This document shows positions 7,703-15,071 of a stretch of DNA of 64,000 nt, piece after piece. Every line of letters starts with the position of its first letter. Position 1 is the stretch's first letter. The stretch is from the NCBI RefSeq assembly GCF_014201195.1, contig NZ_JACHDS010000001.1, positions 5,394,001 to 5,458,000 of the forward strand. The letters are read 5' to 3'. The notes under the pieces are model-generated. The model was not told where the DNA came from. It searched no databases and worked only from the letters and a program-made list of their open reading frames with translations. Position numbers and translations under genes: made by a program. The DNA comes from Nocardiopsis mwathae. GTDB taxonomy: Bacteria; Actinomycetota; Actinomycetes; Streptosporangiales; Streptosporangiaceae.

Positions 7703-9214
7703 ATGCGCCATTCTGCCCCAATAGCCAATGACCGCGTCCTGCGCGCCACCGCCGTCGCACGTGACAAGCTGGCTCAGTTCCTGAGTAACCAGGTCAGCGA
7801 TGAAGGTCGGGTAAACGGGTCATGCCGCAGCAGGGTCTTGGAGTCGGCTCTGACACTCCAGCTACTGCGCACTGTCGACCTTTACCCCGACCGTCAGCAG
7901 CGCATTATCGGCTTCCTGGAACATCAACAGCGGAGCCTCTCCGGCATCAACGCACTGATCACGGCCGCAGTTCTGAATGCGCCAACCGCGCTCCCCATCG
8001 ACGGCGATTTCTTCGGAGCCGGGTACCCTGCACGCAAAAGGCTCATGCTCGCCACCGTCCTCGCAACCTTGGGAGCAACCCCGTTCCCGCCGGATGAGCG
8101 CATAGACCAGGTGGACTACCACGGACACGCCTCCTGGACCGAGGTAGTCCTGTGCGCCGTGAAGGTCCTCAACGCCTATGGCACAGGTCGCCCGCACTGC
8201 GTTACCTCCCATGACCGCGCCTTCCTGACCCACCACATCGCCTGCGGCAGCCGCCGCGACGTATGGGAAGGCCACTTCCCCGCACACTTGCTCGCCCTCC
8301 TGGCTCTCAGCCGTTTCCAACCTGACAGCCCCATGATCGCCGACGGGGCTGCGGCTATTCTCCGGCACCAACGCGCCGACGGTGGGCTGCCCTTTATCCT
8401 GGACATGACGACCTGCCTTACCGCCCTGACCGGCATCGGGCTGCACCGGGCCGGTGCGGCGCCAGCCTTGCTGACCCGGATGGCCGAACAGATCGCCGCC
8501 TTGCAGGCACCCGACGGAGGATGGCCCTACACCCACGACGTAGCCCAGACCGACAGTGACTCCGCCTCCTGGGCCCTGCAATTCCTCCGCTGTTCCAGTC
8601 CTCCGCGCTACCGGCTCGCGATGACCCGGTCCGGCCAGTACTACCGAAGCCTCCACAATGTCGACGGCGGCTATCCCACCTACCGCCACGGCCACGAATC
8701 AGAGACCGCCATGACGGCCGGCGCCGTCATAGCCCTTGCCGGACACCCGCCAGCCGCATCACTGCTTGACCAGGCCACGGCCTATCTGATCAACTCCCAG
8801 CGCCCCGAGGGCACCTTTGAACGCAGCTGGAGCCTCAGCGAATCCTTCGCTATCTACCGCGTCCTCGACGCCCTTCACCACGTGCGCCCGCACTCCGCGC
8901 AACCGGACGTCGAACGCCTGAGAAGGGCAGCGCACACCTATCTGCGCAAGGCACAGAACCGGGACGCCGGATGGGGGCACCAACCCGACCAGCCCAGCGA
9001 TCCCATCAGCACCGCCCACGCAATCCTTGCGCTTCATCGACTCGGCGACACTTCCACTATCGGCCGCAGCCTGGCCTACCTCCTCGATCAGCAACTCGCG
9101 GATGGCACCTACACCAGCGTCCCCGACCAAGCCGCGCCCCGGCCACTTCCCTATGACCTACCTCAGGTGGCCAACGCCTTCGTCCTCCTCGCTCTCGCCA
9201 CCGTGACCAGATAG
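7703..9214 (+). CDS. Class II-type terpene cyclase (squalene-hopene/prenyltransferase repeat family)
   Basis: A 503-residue protein, the size of beta-gamma class II diterpene cyclases. It has alpha/alpha-barrel repeats of QW type (LQAPDGGWPY, NVDGGYPTY, NRDAGWGHQP). The site expected to hold the DxDD proton-donor motif reads D284-S-D286-S within AQTDSDSASWALQFL. The middle Asp, the usual general acid, is present, but the last Asp is Ser. The ATG at 7703 starts where the fold begins; the frame is open upstream through the 3' end of the class I gene but without family character. Pairing with the class I synthase and ispH suggests a diterpenoid-like pathway (inference). Confidence 0.75.
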   Translation: MRHSAPIANDRVLRATAVARDKLAQFLSNQVSDEGRVNGSCRSRVLESALTLQLLRTVDLYPDRQQRIIGFLEHQQRSLSGINALITAAVLNAPTALPIDGDFFGAGYPARKRLMLATVLATLGATPFPPDERIDQVDYHGHASWTEVVLCAVKVLNAYGTGRPHCVTSHDRAFLTHHIACGSRRDVWEGHFPAHLLALLALSRFQPDSPMIADGAAAILRHQRADGGLPFILDMTTCLTALTGIGLHRAGAAPALLTRMAEQIAALQAPDGGWPYTHDVAQTDSDSASWALQFLRCSSPPRYRLAMTRSGQYYRSLHNVDGGYPTYRHGHESETAMTAGAVIALAGHPPAASLLDQATAYLINSQRPEGTFERSWSLSESFAIYRVLDALHHVRPHSAQPDVERLRRAAHTYLRKAQNRDAGWGHQPDQPSDPISTAHAILALHRLGDTSTIGRSLAYLLDQQLADGTYTSVPDQAAPRPLPYDLPQVANAFVLLALATVTR

Positions 9215-9436
9215 AAGCGCCTGTTCGGTCCGGCCCGTGGAACCCGGCGAACCCGCGGCGTCACGCGACGGCCTGTCCGCCATCCGGCCGGGGACATGGC
9301 GGGCGAAGTGCCGGGTCGACCAACGGCCTCACCCCGCTGAAGAATCGAGGTTAACGAGGTCATCCAGGAACCGGCCAAGGTCCAGCGGATCAGGGAATCG
9401 CGCCAGTGCCGGATGCCGGAGGGTGATAGGGGCTGA
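9215..9436. other. Non-coding stretch downstream of the terpene genes
   Basis: About 220 bases between the cyclase stop and the first 220-bp repeat. I see no credible reading frame, terminator with a T-run, or repeat. The left boundary of the island lies at its right edge. Confidence 0.4.
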
Positions 9437-9656
9437 AACTGCGCCGCAGTCTCAGCCGGTAGGCGCGGTCGTGCACCCGCGTGCACCCCCGGATCTCGGG
9501 GCGGATGACGGGAGCGGGGCGCGTCATCGCGGGCGGGGTCGTGGGGGAGTGCACCCGTTGGTGCACCCGGAACACGAAAACGGGCCCCGGCTGTGCGAAC
9601 GGTGTTCGCAGTTCAGGGCCCGTCTTTCGAACGGAGTGGATGACGGGAATCGAACC
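9437..9656. repeat. 220-bp direct repeat, copy A, ending in a tRNA-Gly 3' fragment
   Basis: Nearly identical, base for base and equal in length, to copy B at 23272-23491, with scattered substitutions. Both begin at AACTGCGCCGCAGTCTCAGC. Both contain paired GTGCACCC motifs (here 9471, 9481, 9549, 9561) and a GGGCCC hairpin enclosing TGCGAAC-GGT-GTTCGCA followed by T-rich sequence. Both end in tRNA-Gly 3' sequence. Here the tRNA part (9633-9656) is 24 bases with one change from the real tRNA at 33951-34024, and it is too short to be a functional tRNA. I read it as an att remnant at the left end of the lanthipeptide island. Confidence 0.85.
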
Positions 9657-9761
9657 ATCCAGTGCGAATCGTCTTAACCTGAACAAACACGAGCATCCGC
9701 AGGAAACCGCCGATGTCGATCACCTCGTTGACCTCGGTTGCGCTGGGTTAGACGCAGTTCC

Positions 9762-9816
9762 GTGCACCCGCCGGGTGCACGCCCTTAGCCACCACGGTGC
9801 ACCCTCGCGGGTACAC
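9762..9816. repeat. Inverted pairs of GTGCACCC motifs
   Basis: GTGCACCC at 9762-9769 faces GGGTGCAC at 9773-9780, and GTGCACCC at 9797-9804 faces the near-match GGGTACAC at 9809-9816. The same octamer occurs as direct pairs inside both 220-bp repeats. Clustering beside a degraded att site suggests binding sites for an integrase, excisionase or element regulator. No protein assignment is possible from sequence. Confidence 0.5.
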
Positions 9817-9892
9817 GCCGGATGCTTGGTTCGCAGCCCCCTGCCCTCCTGGGCGGGATGCTCGGTGAAATCGGTGGCCCACGGCTGATCCA

Positions 9893-9950
9893 AGTTGTCA
9901 GCGTCGTTTGCGTCCGGACCAGCGTCCGGACGCAAACGACGCTGACAACT
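9893..9950. repeat. Perfect 26-bp inverted repeat with a 6-base loop
   Basis: The left arm 9893-9918 and right arm 9925-9950 are exact reverse complements around the loop CCAGCG. There is no T-run after it, so it is not an ordinary intrinsic terminator. It lies about 200 bases upstream of the lanthipeptide precursor. It could be a cruciform or replication/recombination site of the island, a transcription barrier, or a miniature insertion remnant. Confidence 0.9.
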
Positions 9951-10151
9951 CCGGGTGAGTCATTCCGATTCCTTTCGATGGCTGGCTTCCCTTTATTGGG
10001 CAGGGAGGGGAGCGGTTTCCGGATGGGGGCCTTGGGTTTCCTGAACCGGACATGTCCCCGGCGCCTTGGCCGCGACCGCCCGATACTTGCGTGGGTGTGG
10101 TCGGAAGTGTTCGGACCACGGCATCGAACTATCGACAGATGGAGTGATTAC

Positions 10152-10298
10152 ATGCAGGTCGAAGACCTGGTAGGCGGTTACGACTCCTACACCACGAGTG
10201 AGGACCTGGCCGACGACATGGGGATGGATGTGAATCCCACCTCCACGATCCCGTGCAGCGTCATCACCGTTACCTACACCATCGCTGACGGCTGCTGA
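10152..10298 (+). CDS. Class V lanthipeptide precursor peptide
   Basis: A 48-residue peptide preceded by GGAG seven bases before the ATG. The N-terminal leader (MQVEDLVGGYDSY...) is acidic and has the hydrophobic-GGYDSY segment resembling class V lanthipeptide leaders. The C-terminal part STIPCSVITVTYTIADGC contains six Ser/Thr and two Cys and ends in Cys. A terminal Cys is the substrate expected for the LanD-like decarboxylase at 16050, giving an AviCys or AviMeCys ring. The gene stands alone, facing away from the ABC genes and upstream of the modification genes. The leader/core boundary is not certain. The class assignment depends on the neighbouring kinase and HopA1-like genes. Confidence 0.85.
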   Translation: MQVEDLVGGYDSYTTSEDLADDMGMDVNPTSTIPCSVITVTYTIADGC

Positions 10299-10367
10299 CT
10301 GAGGCCGCCGAAGCCGGGCCGGGGCGAAGCTCCGGCCCGCGCCCGTATGGGGCCGCAGTGTCGGGCG

Positions 10368-12014
10368 TCACGAGGGCGATGCGCCCGCCGATGCCCCTTT
10401 GCGCCTAGCCCACACCACCAGGATGACGGTCGCTGCCGCAGCCCAGGCCACCGCGGCAGCTCCGGACAGAAACCCCGACAGCGGAGGGGCGGCAGCGGCC
10501 ACCACGGCCGCCGGTCCTTGGAGGTGCCAGCCGAGCACCTGCAGCGGGGCGGTGTTGCCCATGGGGGTCTCATAGCCGATCCACAGGTGGCCGGGGACCG
10601 GGCCGCGGAACGTTCCAGCCAGCGCTCCGGCCAGCACGGCGGGAAGCACAGCGGCGACGAGCAGGCCCGCCGAATGGCCCAGGGAGGCGGTGACGGCCGC
10701 GAGGGGAACCGCCATCAGCGCCAGCACTCCCAGCGGGACGCATCCGTGCAGCAGCACCGCGACCACGGGTCGGTGCGGCAATAGCAGGGCGCGTCGCGGT
10801 ACGGCCGCCGTGTAGTCGGCGCCGATGAGGAGCGGGCGGGCTGCGGCGAACATGAGGACCGCGGCCACCACCGCAGCGGCTGCCTGGGCCTTGGGCACCG
10901 CGGTGGCCCCCACGGCGACCGTCGCCACAGCCAAGGCGAGTGCGGTCGCGGAGCGGGCCAGTGCCGAGGGCGCCCGCAGCAAGCCGGTGGCATCACGCCA
11001 TAGGACCAGTGCCCCCGGATGGGACGGTGGGCGTAGGCGCAACCGGGGTGGGGGAGAACGGTCGGCGCCCTCGCGCAGGGTGTCGTGCAGCCACCCCGCC
11101 TCGTTGATCCACGCCCCACTGCGCAACCCCGCGTGCATGTCGGCGCGCGCACGCAGGGAGGAGCCGCGGACGGTGTCCAGTATGCGATCGGACGCCACCA
11201 CCGCGGCCGCGGTGACGGCTGCCAGCGCGCCGATCGCGGCTCCCCAGCCGACCGGTGCCGTCCCCGCCGAAGCGAGGACCCCGTGGGCGGCCCACCCCCA
11301 TGGACCGGAGGCGAGGACGGCGGCCGCTGGCAGTGTCCATGAGGAGAACGCCGAGGCCAGCAGGGCTGCGACCGCGGCCAGGAAGAACGGCGTCAGCCAC
11401 GCCATCACGCGACCGCTGCCTGGGTAACGCACCACGATGACGCCGACCGCCGTGCACAGCACCCCCAGTAGCGTGCCGGAGAATAGTGCTGGCGCGAACA
11501 ACGCCCACGGCGCGGTGCCCGACGGCAGTGCGTGCACCGTCGAACCGATCGTCGCCACTGCGGCCAGGCCCGCCGCGCCGCCGACTGCGCCGCGCACGGC
11601 GAACGCGCGCAGCAGCAGCGGCCGCAGCAGTCCGCGGCGCGACACCGGAAGGGCCAGCACCCAGTCGATCATGGGCCGGTCGACCGCCAGCGGCCCGCGG
11701 ACCAGGGCGTCGCGGGCCGAAAGCCACAGGGCCGTCAAGGCCGCAAGGGTGGCCAGTTCCGGAAGGGCCGCTGCGGTTCCTGTGGCCGCGGTGGGCAGGT
11801 CGGAACCGGTCAGCGCTGAGGCCAGCCATGACATCAGCGACAGGCCGCCCATGACGGCAGCGAGGACAAGGACATAGATCCCGGATGCGCGCCCTTCTGC
11901 GGGCTGTCCGCGGGCGGCGCGCTGGGCACCGTGCAGCCGCCGGGTGACGCTGCGGGCGGTGGCTTGCGCCTGGTGCGGCCCCTGCACGGTACCGGCGGGC
12001 GGGGAGGCGGTCAC
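10368..12014 (-). CDS. ABC transporter permease of the lanthipeptide cluster
   Basis: A 548-residue polytopic membrane protein with about a dozen hydrophobic segments and alanine/valine-rich stretches throughout. The GTG start at 12014 overlaps the stop of the ATPase gene (GTGA), which signals coupled translation and one exporter complex. An alternative in-frame upstream start lies inside the ATPase gene and is rejected. It probably exports the mature peptide or confers self-protection. It is expected in the cytoplasmic membrane with the ATPase at 12011. No peptidase domain is seen, so leader removal must be done elsewhere (the M16 protein). Confidence 0.82.
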   Translation of the reverse strand: MTASPPAGTVQGPHQAQATARSVTRRLHGAQRAARGQPAEGRASGIYVLVLAAVMGGLSLMSWLASALTGSDLPTAATGTAAALPELATLAALTALWLSARDALVRGPLAVDRPMIDWVLALPVSRRGLLRPLLLRAFAVRGAVGGAAGLAAVATIGSTVHALPSGTAPWALFAPALFSGTLLGVLCTAVGVIVVRYPGSGRVMAWLTPFFLAAVAALLASAFSSWTLPAAAVLASGPWGWAAHGVLASAGTAPVGWGAAIGALAAVTAAAVVASDRILDTVRGSSLRARADMHAGLRSGAWINEAGWLHDTLREGADRSPPPRLRLRPPSHPGALVLWRDATGLLRAPSALARSATALALAVATVAVGATAVPKAQAAAAVVAAVLMFAAARPLLIGADYTAAVPRRALLLPHRPVVAVLLHGCVPLGVLALMAVPLAAVTASLGHSAGLLVAAVLPAVLAGALAGTFRGPVPGHLWIGYETPMGNTAPLQVLGWHLQGPAAVVAAAAPPLSGFLSGAAAVAWAAAATVILVVWARRKGASAGASPS

Positions 12015-12676
12015 GTCCCGGCTCCGTCGTGCGGTGCAGGGGCGCTGTCGCCGATGGCCACACGCGAGTCGCACGTTTGGTCGGCGAGTTCGTCGCTGTG
12101 GGTGGCGAGCAGGACCGCGGCCCCTTCCTCCCGAGCTTCCTCAACGAGTGTGGCGAGGGTTGCGCGGGCGTCGGCGTCGAGGTGCCGCTCGGGTTCGTCC
12201 AGTATGGCCAGCCGCGCCGGCGGACGCACAAGGAGCCCGGCGATGAGCGTGAGCTGCTGCAGCCCCTTCGAGAGCCGCCCAGGGGTCAGCGCGGTGTGCC
12301 CGGTGAGCCGGCACCGTTCGAGCGCCCGGTCGATCAGACCCGCGGCGCCCCGCCCGGCACCGTGGCCGACCGCGACCAGCTCCAGGTGCTCTCGCACGGT
12401 GAGGTCGGGGTAGAAGACGGCCTCGTCCAGGACGAACACGTCCCTGCGGAACGCCAGATCCACCTCACGCGGTGGGCGTCCGCACACGAGCACCTTGCCT
12501 TCGTCCGGGGACTCACGCCCCGCGACGATGCGAACGAGCGTGGATTTCCCCGCCCCGTTCGGACCGCGCACGGCGACCCCGGCCCCAGCGGCCAACCGCA
12601 GATCGATCGGGCCGAGCACGTGTCGACTGCCGTACCGGCGCACGACACCGTCCACGGCGAGCACTGGTTCTGCCAT
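12011..12676 (-). CDS. ABC transporter ATP-binding protein of the lanthipeptide cluster
   Basis: A 221-residue ATPase. Walker A is GPNGAGKST, the signature is the unusual LSKGLQQ in place of LSGGQ, Walker B runs into [13 protein letters not shown], and the switch histidine is in THSDE. I chose the ATG at 12676 (MAEPVLAVDG) because AGGAAG lies upstream and the ABC fold starts there; the longer frame to 12787 adds non-conserved residues. It forms an operon with the permease. Its 3' end is duplicated almost exactly at 3377-3650 in the chimeric fragment. Confidence 0.9.
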   Translation of the reverse strand: MAEPVLAVDGVVRRYGSRHVLGPIDLRLAAGAGVAVRGPNGAGKSTLVRIVAGRESPDEGKVLVCGRPPREVDLAFRRDVFVLDEAVFYPDLTVREHLELVAVGHGAGRGAAGLIDRALERCRLTGHTALTPGRLSKGLQQLTLIAGLLVRPPARLAILDEPERHLDADARATLATLVEEAREEGAAVLLATHSDELADQTCDSRVAIGDSAPAPHDGAGT

Positions 12677-12996
12677 GACTCTCTTCCTGGTCAGCCGGTG
12701 GATTGCGGTAGTGCGGCGGTACCCGCCTGGACTGCCGCGGCGTACGGCCTCCTGCGGGCACGGCGGTTCCCTGGGAAGGGGAGGCATCCGATGATGGCAT
12801 CGCGGGCGCGGAGTGTCGACGCCACACGGGCTTACGCCCGGATGCGGATACGCGGCGTCCTAAACATGACAGGGCGATTGCCGCGTCGTGCGTCTGCGGA
12901 CACGATTGCGCCACGGAGGACGTGGCCGCAGCCGCGCCCCCGAGGGACACGGGGGAATGCCTGCGCTCCCCGCGAAGACGGATGATCGGAAGTGAC
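12677..12996. promoter_or_regulatory. Divergent promoter region between exporter and synthetase operons
   Basis: About 320 bases between the minus-strand ATPase start and the plus-strand kinase start. It must carry the promoters of both operons. I see no gene and no strong inverted repeat. Cluster expression may be governed by the LuxR-type regulator at 16693, but no site can be assigned by eye. Confidence 0.4.
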
Positions 12997-14109
12997 GTGA
13001 CCGGGAGCGGTGCCAGCACTGTACGAGTCGATCAGGTCCAGGACACCGAATCTATTCCCCCGCCGGAGGTGGCGGCACTTGTCGAGCACTGCGGTCCGGA
13101 ATTCGCGGACGCGGTGTTCACCGTCTTGCCTGGACGCAACCGCAACTGGAAGGTAAAGACGCGGGAAGGAAGGTCCGTCCTCGTCAAGCGGATCCATGGC
13201 GCCGACGCTGACGACCGCTTCGCCCGGGCTCTTGCGGCTCACCGGTACATTGCTGAGGCCGGTGCCCCGATGCGAACACCGCGACTGCTGGCCGCGAGCT
13301 CCGCTGTGCACCTCCTTGTCTTTACCTTCATCAACCAGGTGGAATCCGGGGCCAACTTAGCCGCGCGCGGAGCTTTCGACGACGCGACGGCGTATCGGTT
13401 CGGTGCGGCGCTTGCCCGCCTGCACGCGGCCCCGTTGCCAAAGGGCGAGCCCGCGACCAGAGCTCCACACCCCCTGCCGCCTGTCGACGACCTGCGGGCC
13501 ATCCCGCTGCGGCGGTTCTCAACCGCCACCGCAGGCCTCCTGGAATGCTGGAAGCTCATGCAGGGGGACACGCGCTTGAGGGAGGCGCTGATCGGGCTCC
13601 GCACCGCCGAAGCTCAGGCGCCTCTGGTCCCCTGCCACGGCGACATCCGCCTCGACCAGCTCCTGGTCGGTGGCGACGAGCCGCTCGTCATCGACTGGGA
13701 GGAGTTCCGGTCTACGGACGCCGCACGTGATGTGGGTGCGTTCGCGGGCGAGTGGCTGTACTTGGCCATGCGCGAGATGGACAAACCGGGGAAGGGCGCG
13801 GAAGCTCTGGTGGAAGTGGAGCCGACCCACGATGTCCTCCTCGCCCGGGGCGGTGCGGCGCTACGGCGGCTGCGTTCCCGCACCGCCGCGTTTTGGAGTG
13901 GTTACCGACAGGTGCGAGGCCAGTCCGACGAGGGTTTCCGTACCCGGGCTGCCGGGTTTGCTGGATGGCACATGTTCGACCGGTTGCTGGCGACCGCAGC
14001 CCAGGTTCCGCGTCTGTCGGCCCTGGACCGTGCTTGTGCCGGTGTGGGGCGCACGGTGCTCCTTTCCCCCGATGAATCAGCCGAGCTGATCGGATTGGAG
14101 GCGTCATGA
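12997..14109 (+). CDS. Class V lanthipeptide kinase (APH-like, LanK component)
   Basis: A 370-residue aminoglycoside-phosphotransferase-fold kinase, expected to phosphorylate Ser/Thr of the precursor. The ATP-anchoring lysine lies in VLVKRIHG (about K64). The catalytic loop is CHGDIRLDQ (D216) and the metal-binding aspartate is in VIDWEEF (D233). All key residues are intact. The frame is open to 12922; I prefer the GTG at 12997 because GGAAG is 4-8 bases upstream, and the ATG at 12982 is possible. It overlaps the HopA1-like gene by ATGA. In known class V systems kinase, lyase and cyclase are separate proteins. The neighbourhood strongly supports this role. Confidence 0.85.
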   Translation: MTGSGASTVRVDQVQDTESIPPPEVAALVEHCGPEFADAVFTVLPGRNRNWKVKTREGRSVLVKRIHGADADDRFARALAAHRYIAEAGAPMRTPRLLAASSAVHLLVFTFINQVESGANLAARGAFDDATAYRFGAALARLHAAPLPKGEPATRAPHPLPPVDDLRAIPLRRFSTATAGLLECWKLMQGDTRLREALIGLRTAEAQAPLVPCHGDIRLDQLLVGGDEPLVIDWEEFRSTDAARDVGAFAGEWLYLAMREMDKPGKGAEALVEVEPTHDVLLARGGAALRRLRSRTAAFWSGYRQVRGQSDEGFRTRAAGFAGWHMFDRLLATAAQVPRLSALDRACAGVGRTVLLSPDESAELIGLEAS

Positions 14110-15071
14110 CCGGCGTGAATCGGTCTCTTCTAGAGGCCTTGCACGGCGTGGAGCTGGAGCAGGAGACTGCGACCGCCGGTGTAGGGGAGGATCGGATCGC
14201 CGCCGATTCCACCAGGGAGCTCCAGGCACGGCTGGCCGCCGCGTTCTATGGACAGTGGCACGTCGGCAACCCGTTGGCCCAGGAGACTTCGCCGGGCGGG
14301 GCCCTCTACGACCAGGACTTGGCCGATCTCCTCCGGTCCCGCGTCCCGCACGAAGCGGCTTCGGTGACCGCGCAGGTCCGCGGCCGGGACGGCAGTGCCG
14401 CAGTCGTCGTCCTGGACGGTCTCCGTGTCGCGGTGCCCTCGGATGCCCTGCCTGAAGATGCGAGCCCCGGCGACCCGGTGGAGCTGTCGATCGATCCGGT
14501 CCGACCCGCTCTGTCTCCCGGATTCCTCCTCGCCGACAGCTCGCGAGGGCGCCCCTCGGGCGGCCCCTTGCTGCGCTGCTACGTGCACATAGTCGACGCC
14601 GTAGCCGCGCCCGACATCTGGGGCACTTGCCTGAGCATCCTCGAAGACGTCGGCGTGCCCTACCGGGCAAAGGTCCTCTCCCGGCGCGCGGCCTACCCGC
14701 GGCGCGACGCCTTCGTCGCCTACCTTCGGCCAGACGCCGGAAAGGCAGTCTTCTCCCTGAGCAACGTCTCCTCGCTGCCCGGTGTCGGACACGCGACCTC
14801 GGTCTTTACCCACCAGATCGCGCCGGGGGTAGCCTTCGGCTGGGATCCTGACGACCCCCGCAGTGCGAGGCACCGCCGTCGGAGCTTCGGCGAGCACCGT
14901 TCGGCGGTCTTGGCCGAGGCCTTGATCGAACACGCAGCGTCCGGGAGCACGGCACTGCCGCTCACCGAGCACATCGCCGATGCGCTGCGTGCGGCAGGAA
15001 TTGACCCGACCGCCCCGCATCGCAACCTGTCCTCTCCCCGTATCGAGGAAGATAAGCCTCTGTCGTGCTGA
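14106..15071 (+). CDS. HopA1-like class V lanthipeptide synthetase component (LanY-type)
   Basis: A 321-residue protein with the layout of the HopA1 effector family. There is an N-terminal region with AAAFYGQWHVGNP, a central RCYVHI segment, then VPYRAKVLSRRAAYPRRDAF and a C-terminal SFGEHRSAVLAEALIEH helix. In class V lanthipeptide pathways (lexapeptide, cacaoidin) a HopA1-domain protein is the presumed phospho-Ser/Thr lyase, producing Dha/Dhb. It is translationally coupled at both ends, to the kinase (ATGA) and the F420 enzyme (7-base overlap). Family assignment is by motif reading; the lyase role is from the literature on the family. Confidence 0.82.
   Translation: MTGVNRSLLEALHGVELEQETATAGVGEDRIAADSTRELQARLAAAFYGQWHVGNPLAQETSPGGALYDQDLADLLRSRVPHEAASVTAQVRGRDGSAAVVVLDGLRVAVPSDALPEDASPGDPVELSIDPVRPALSPGFLLADSSRGRPSGGPLLRCYVHIVDAVAAPDIWGTCLSILEDVGVPYRAKVLSRRAAYPRRDAFVAYLRPDAGKAVFSLSNVSSLPGVGHATSVFTHQIAPGVAFGWDPDDPRSARHRRRSFGEHRSAVLAEALIEHAASGSTALPLTEHIADALRAAGIDPTAPHRNLSSPRIEEDKPLSC

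Noticed and set aside
9633-9656. tRNA-like sequence at the left repeat
   Set aside because: Only 24 bases of the T-arm and acceptor end are present and one acceptor base differs, so it cannot be a tRNA gene. Treated as an att remnant.
9822-10298. Longer 158-codon version of the lanthipeptide precursor
   Set aside because: The upstream part crosses the 26-bp inverted repeat and has no leader-like features; the ATG at 10152 has a good ribosome site.
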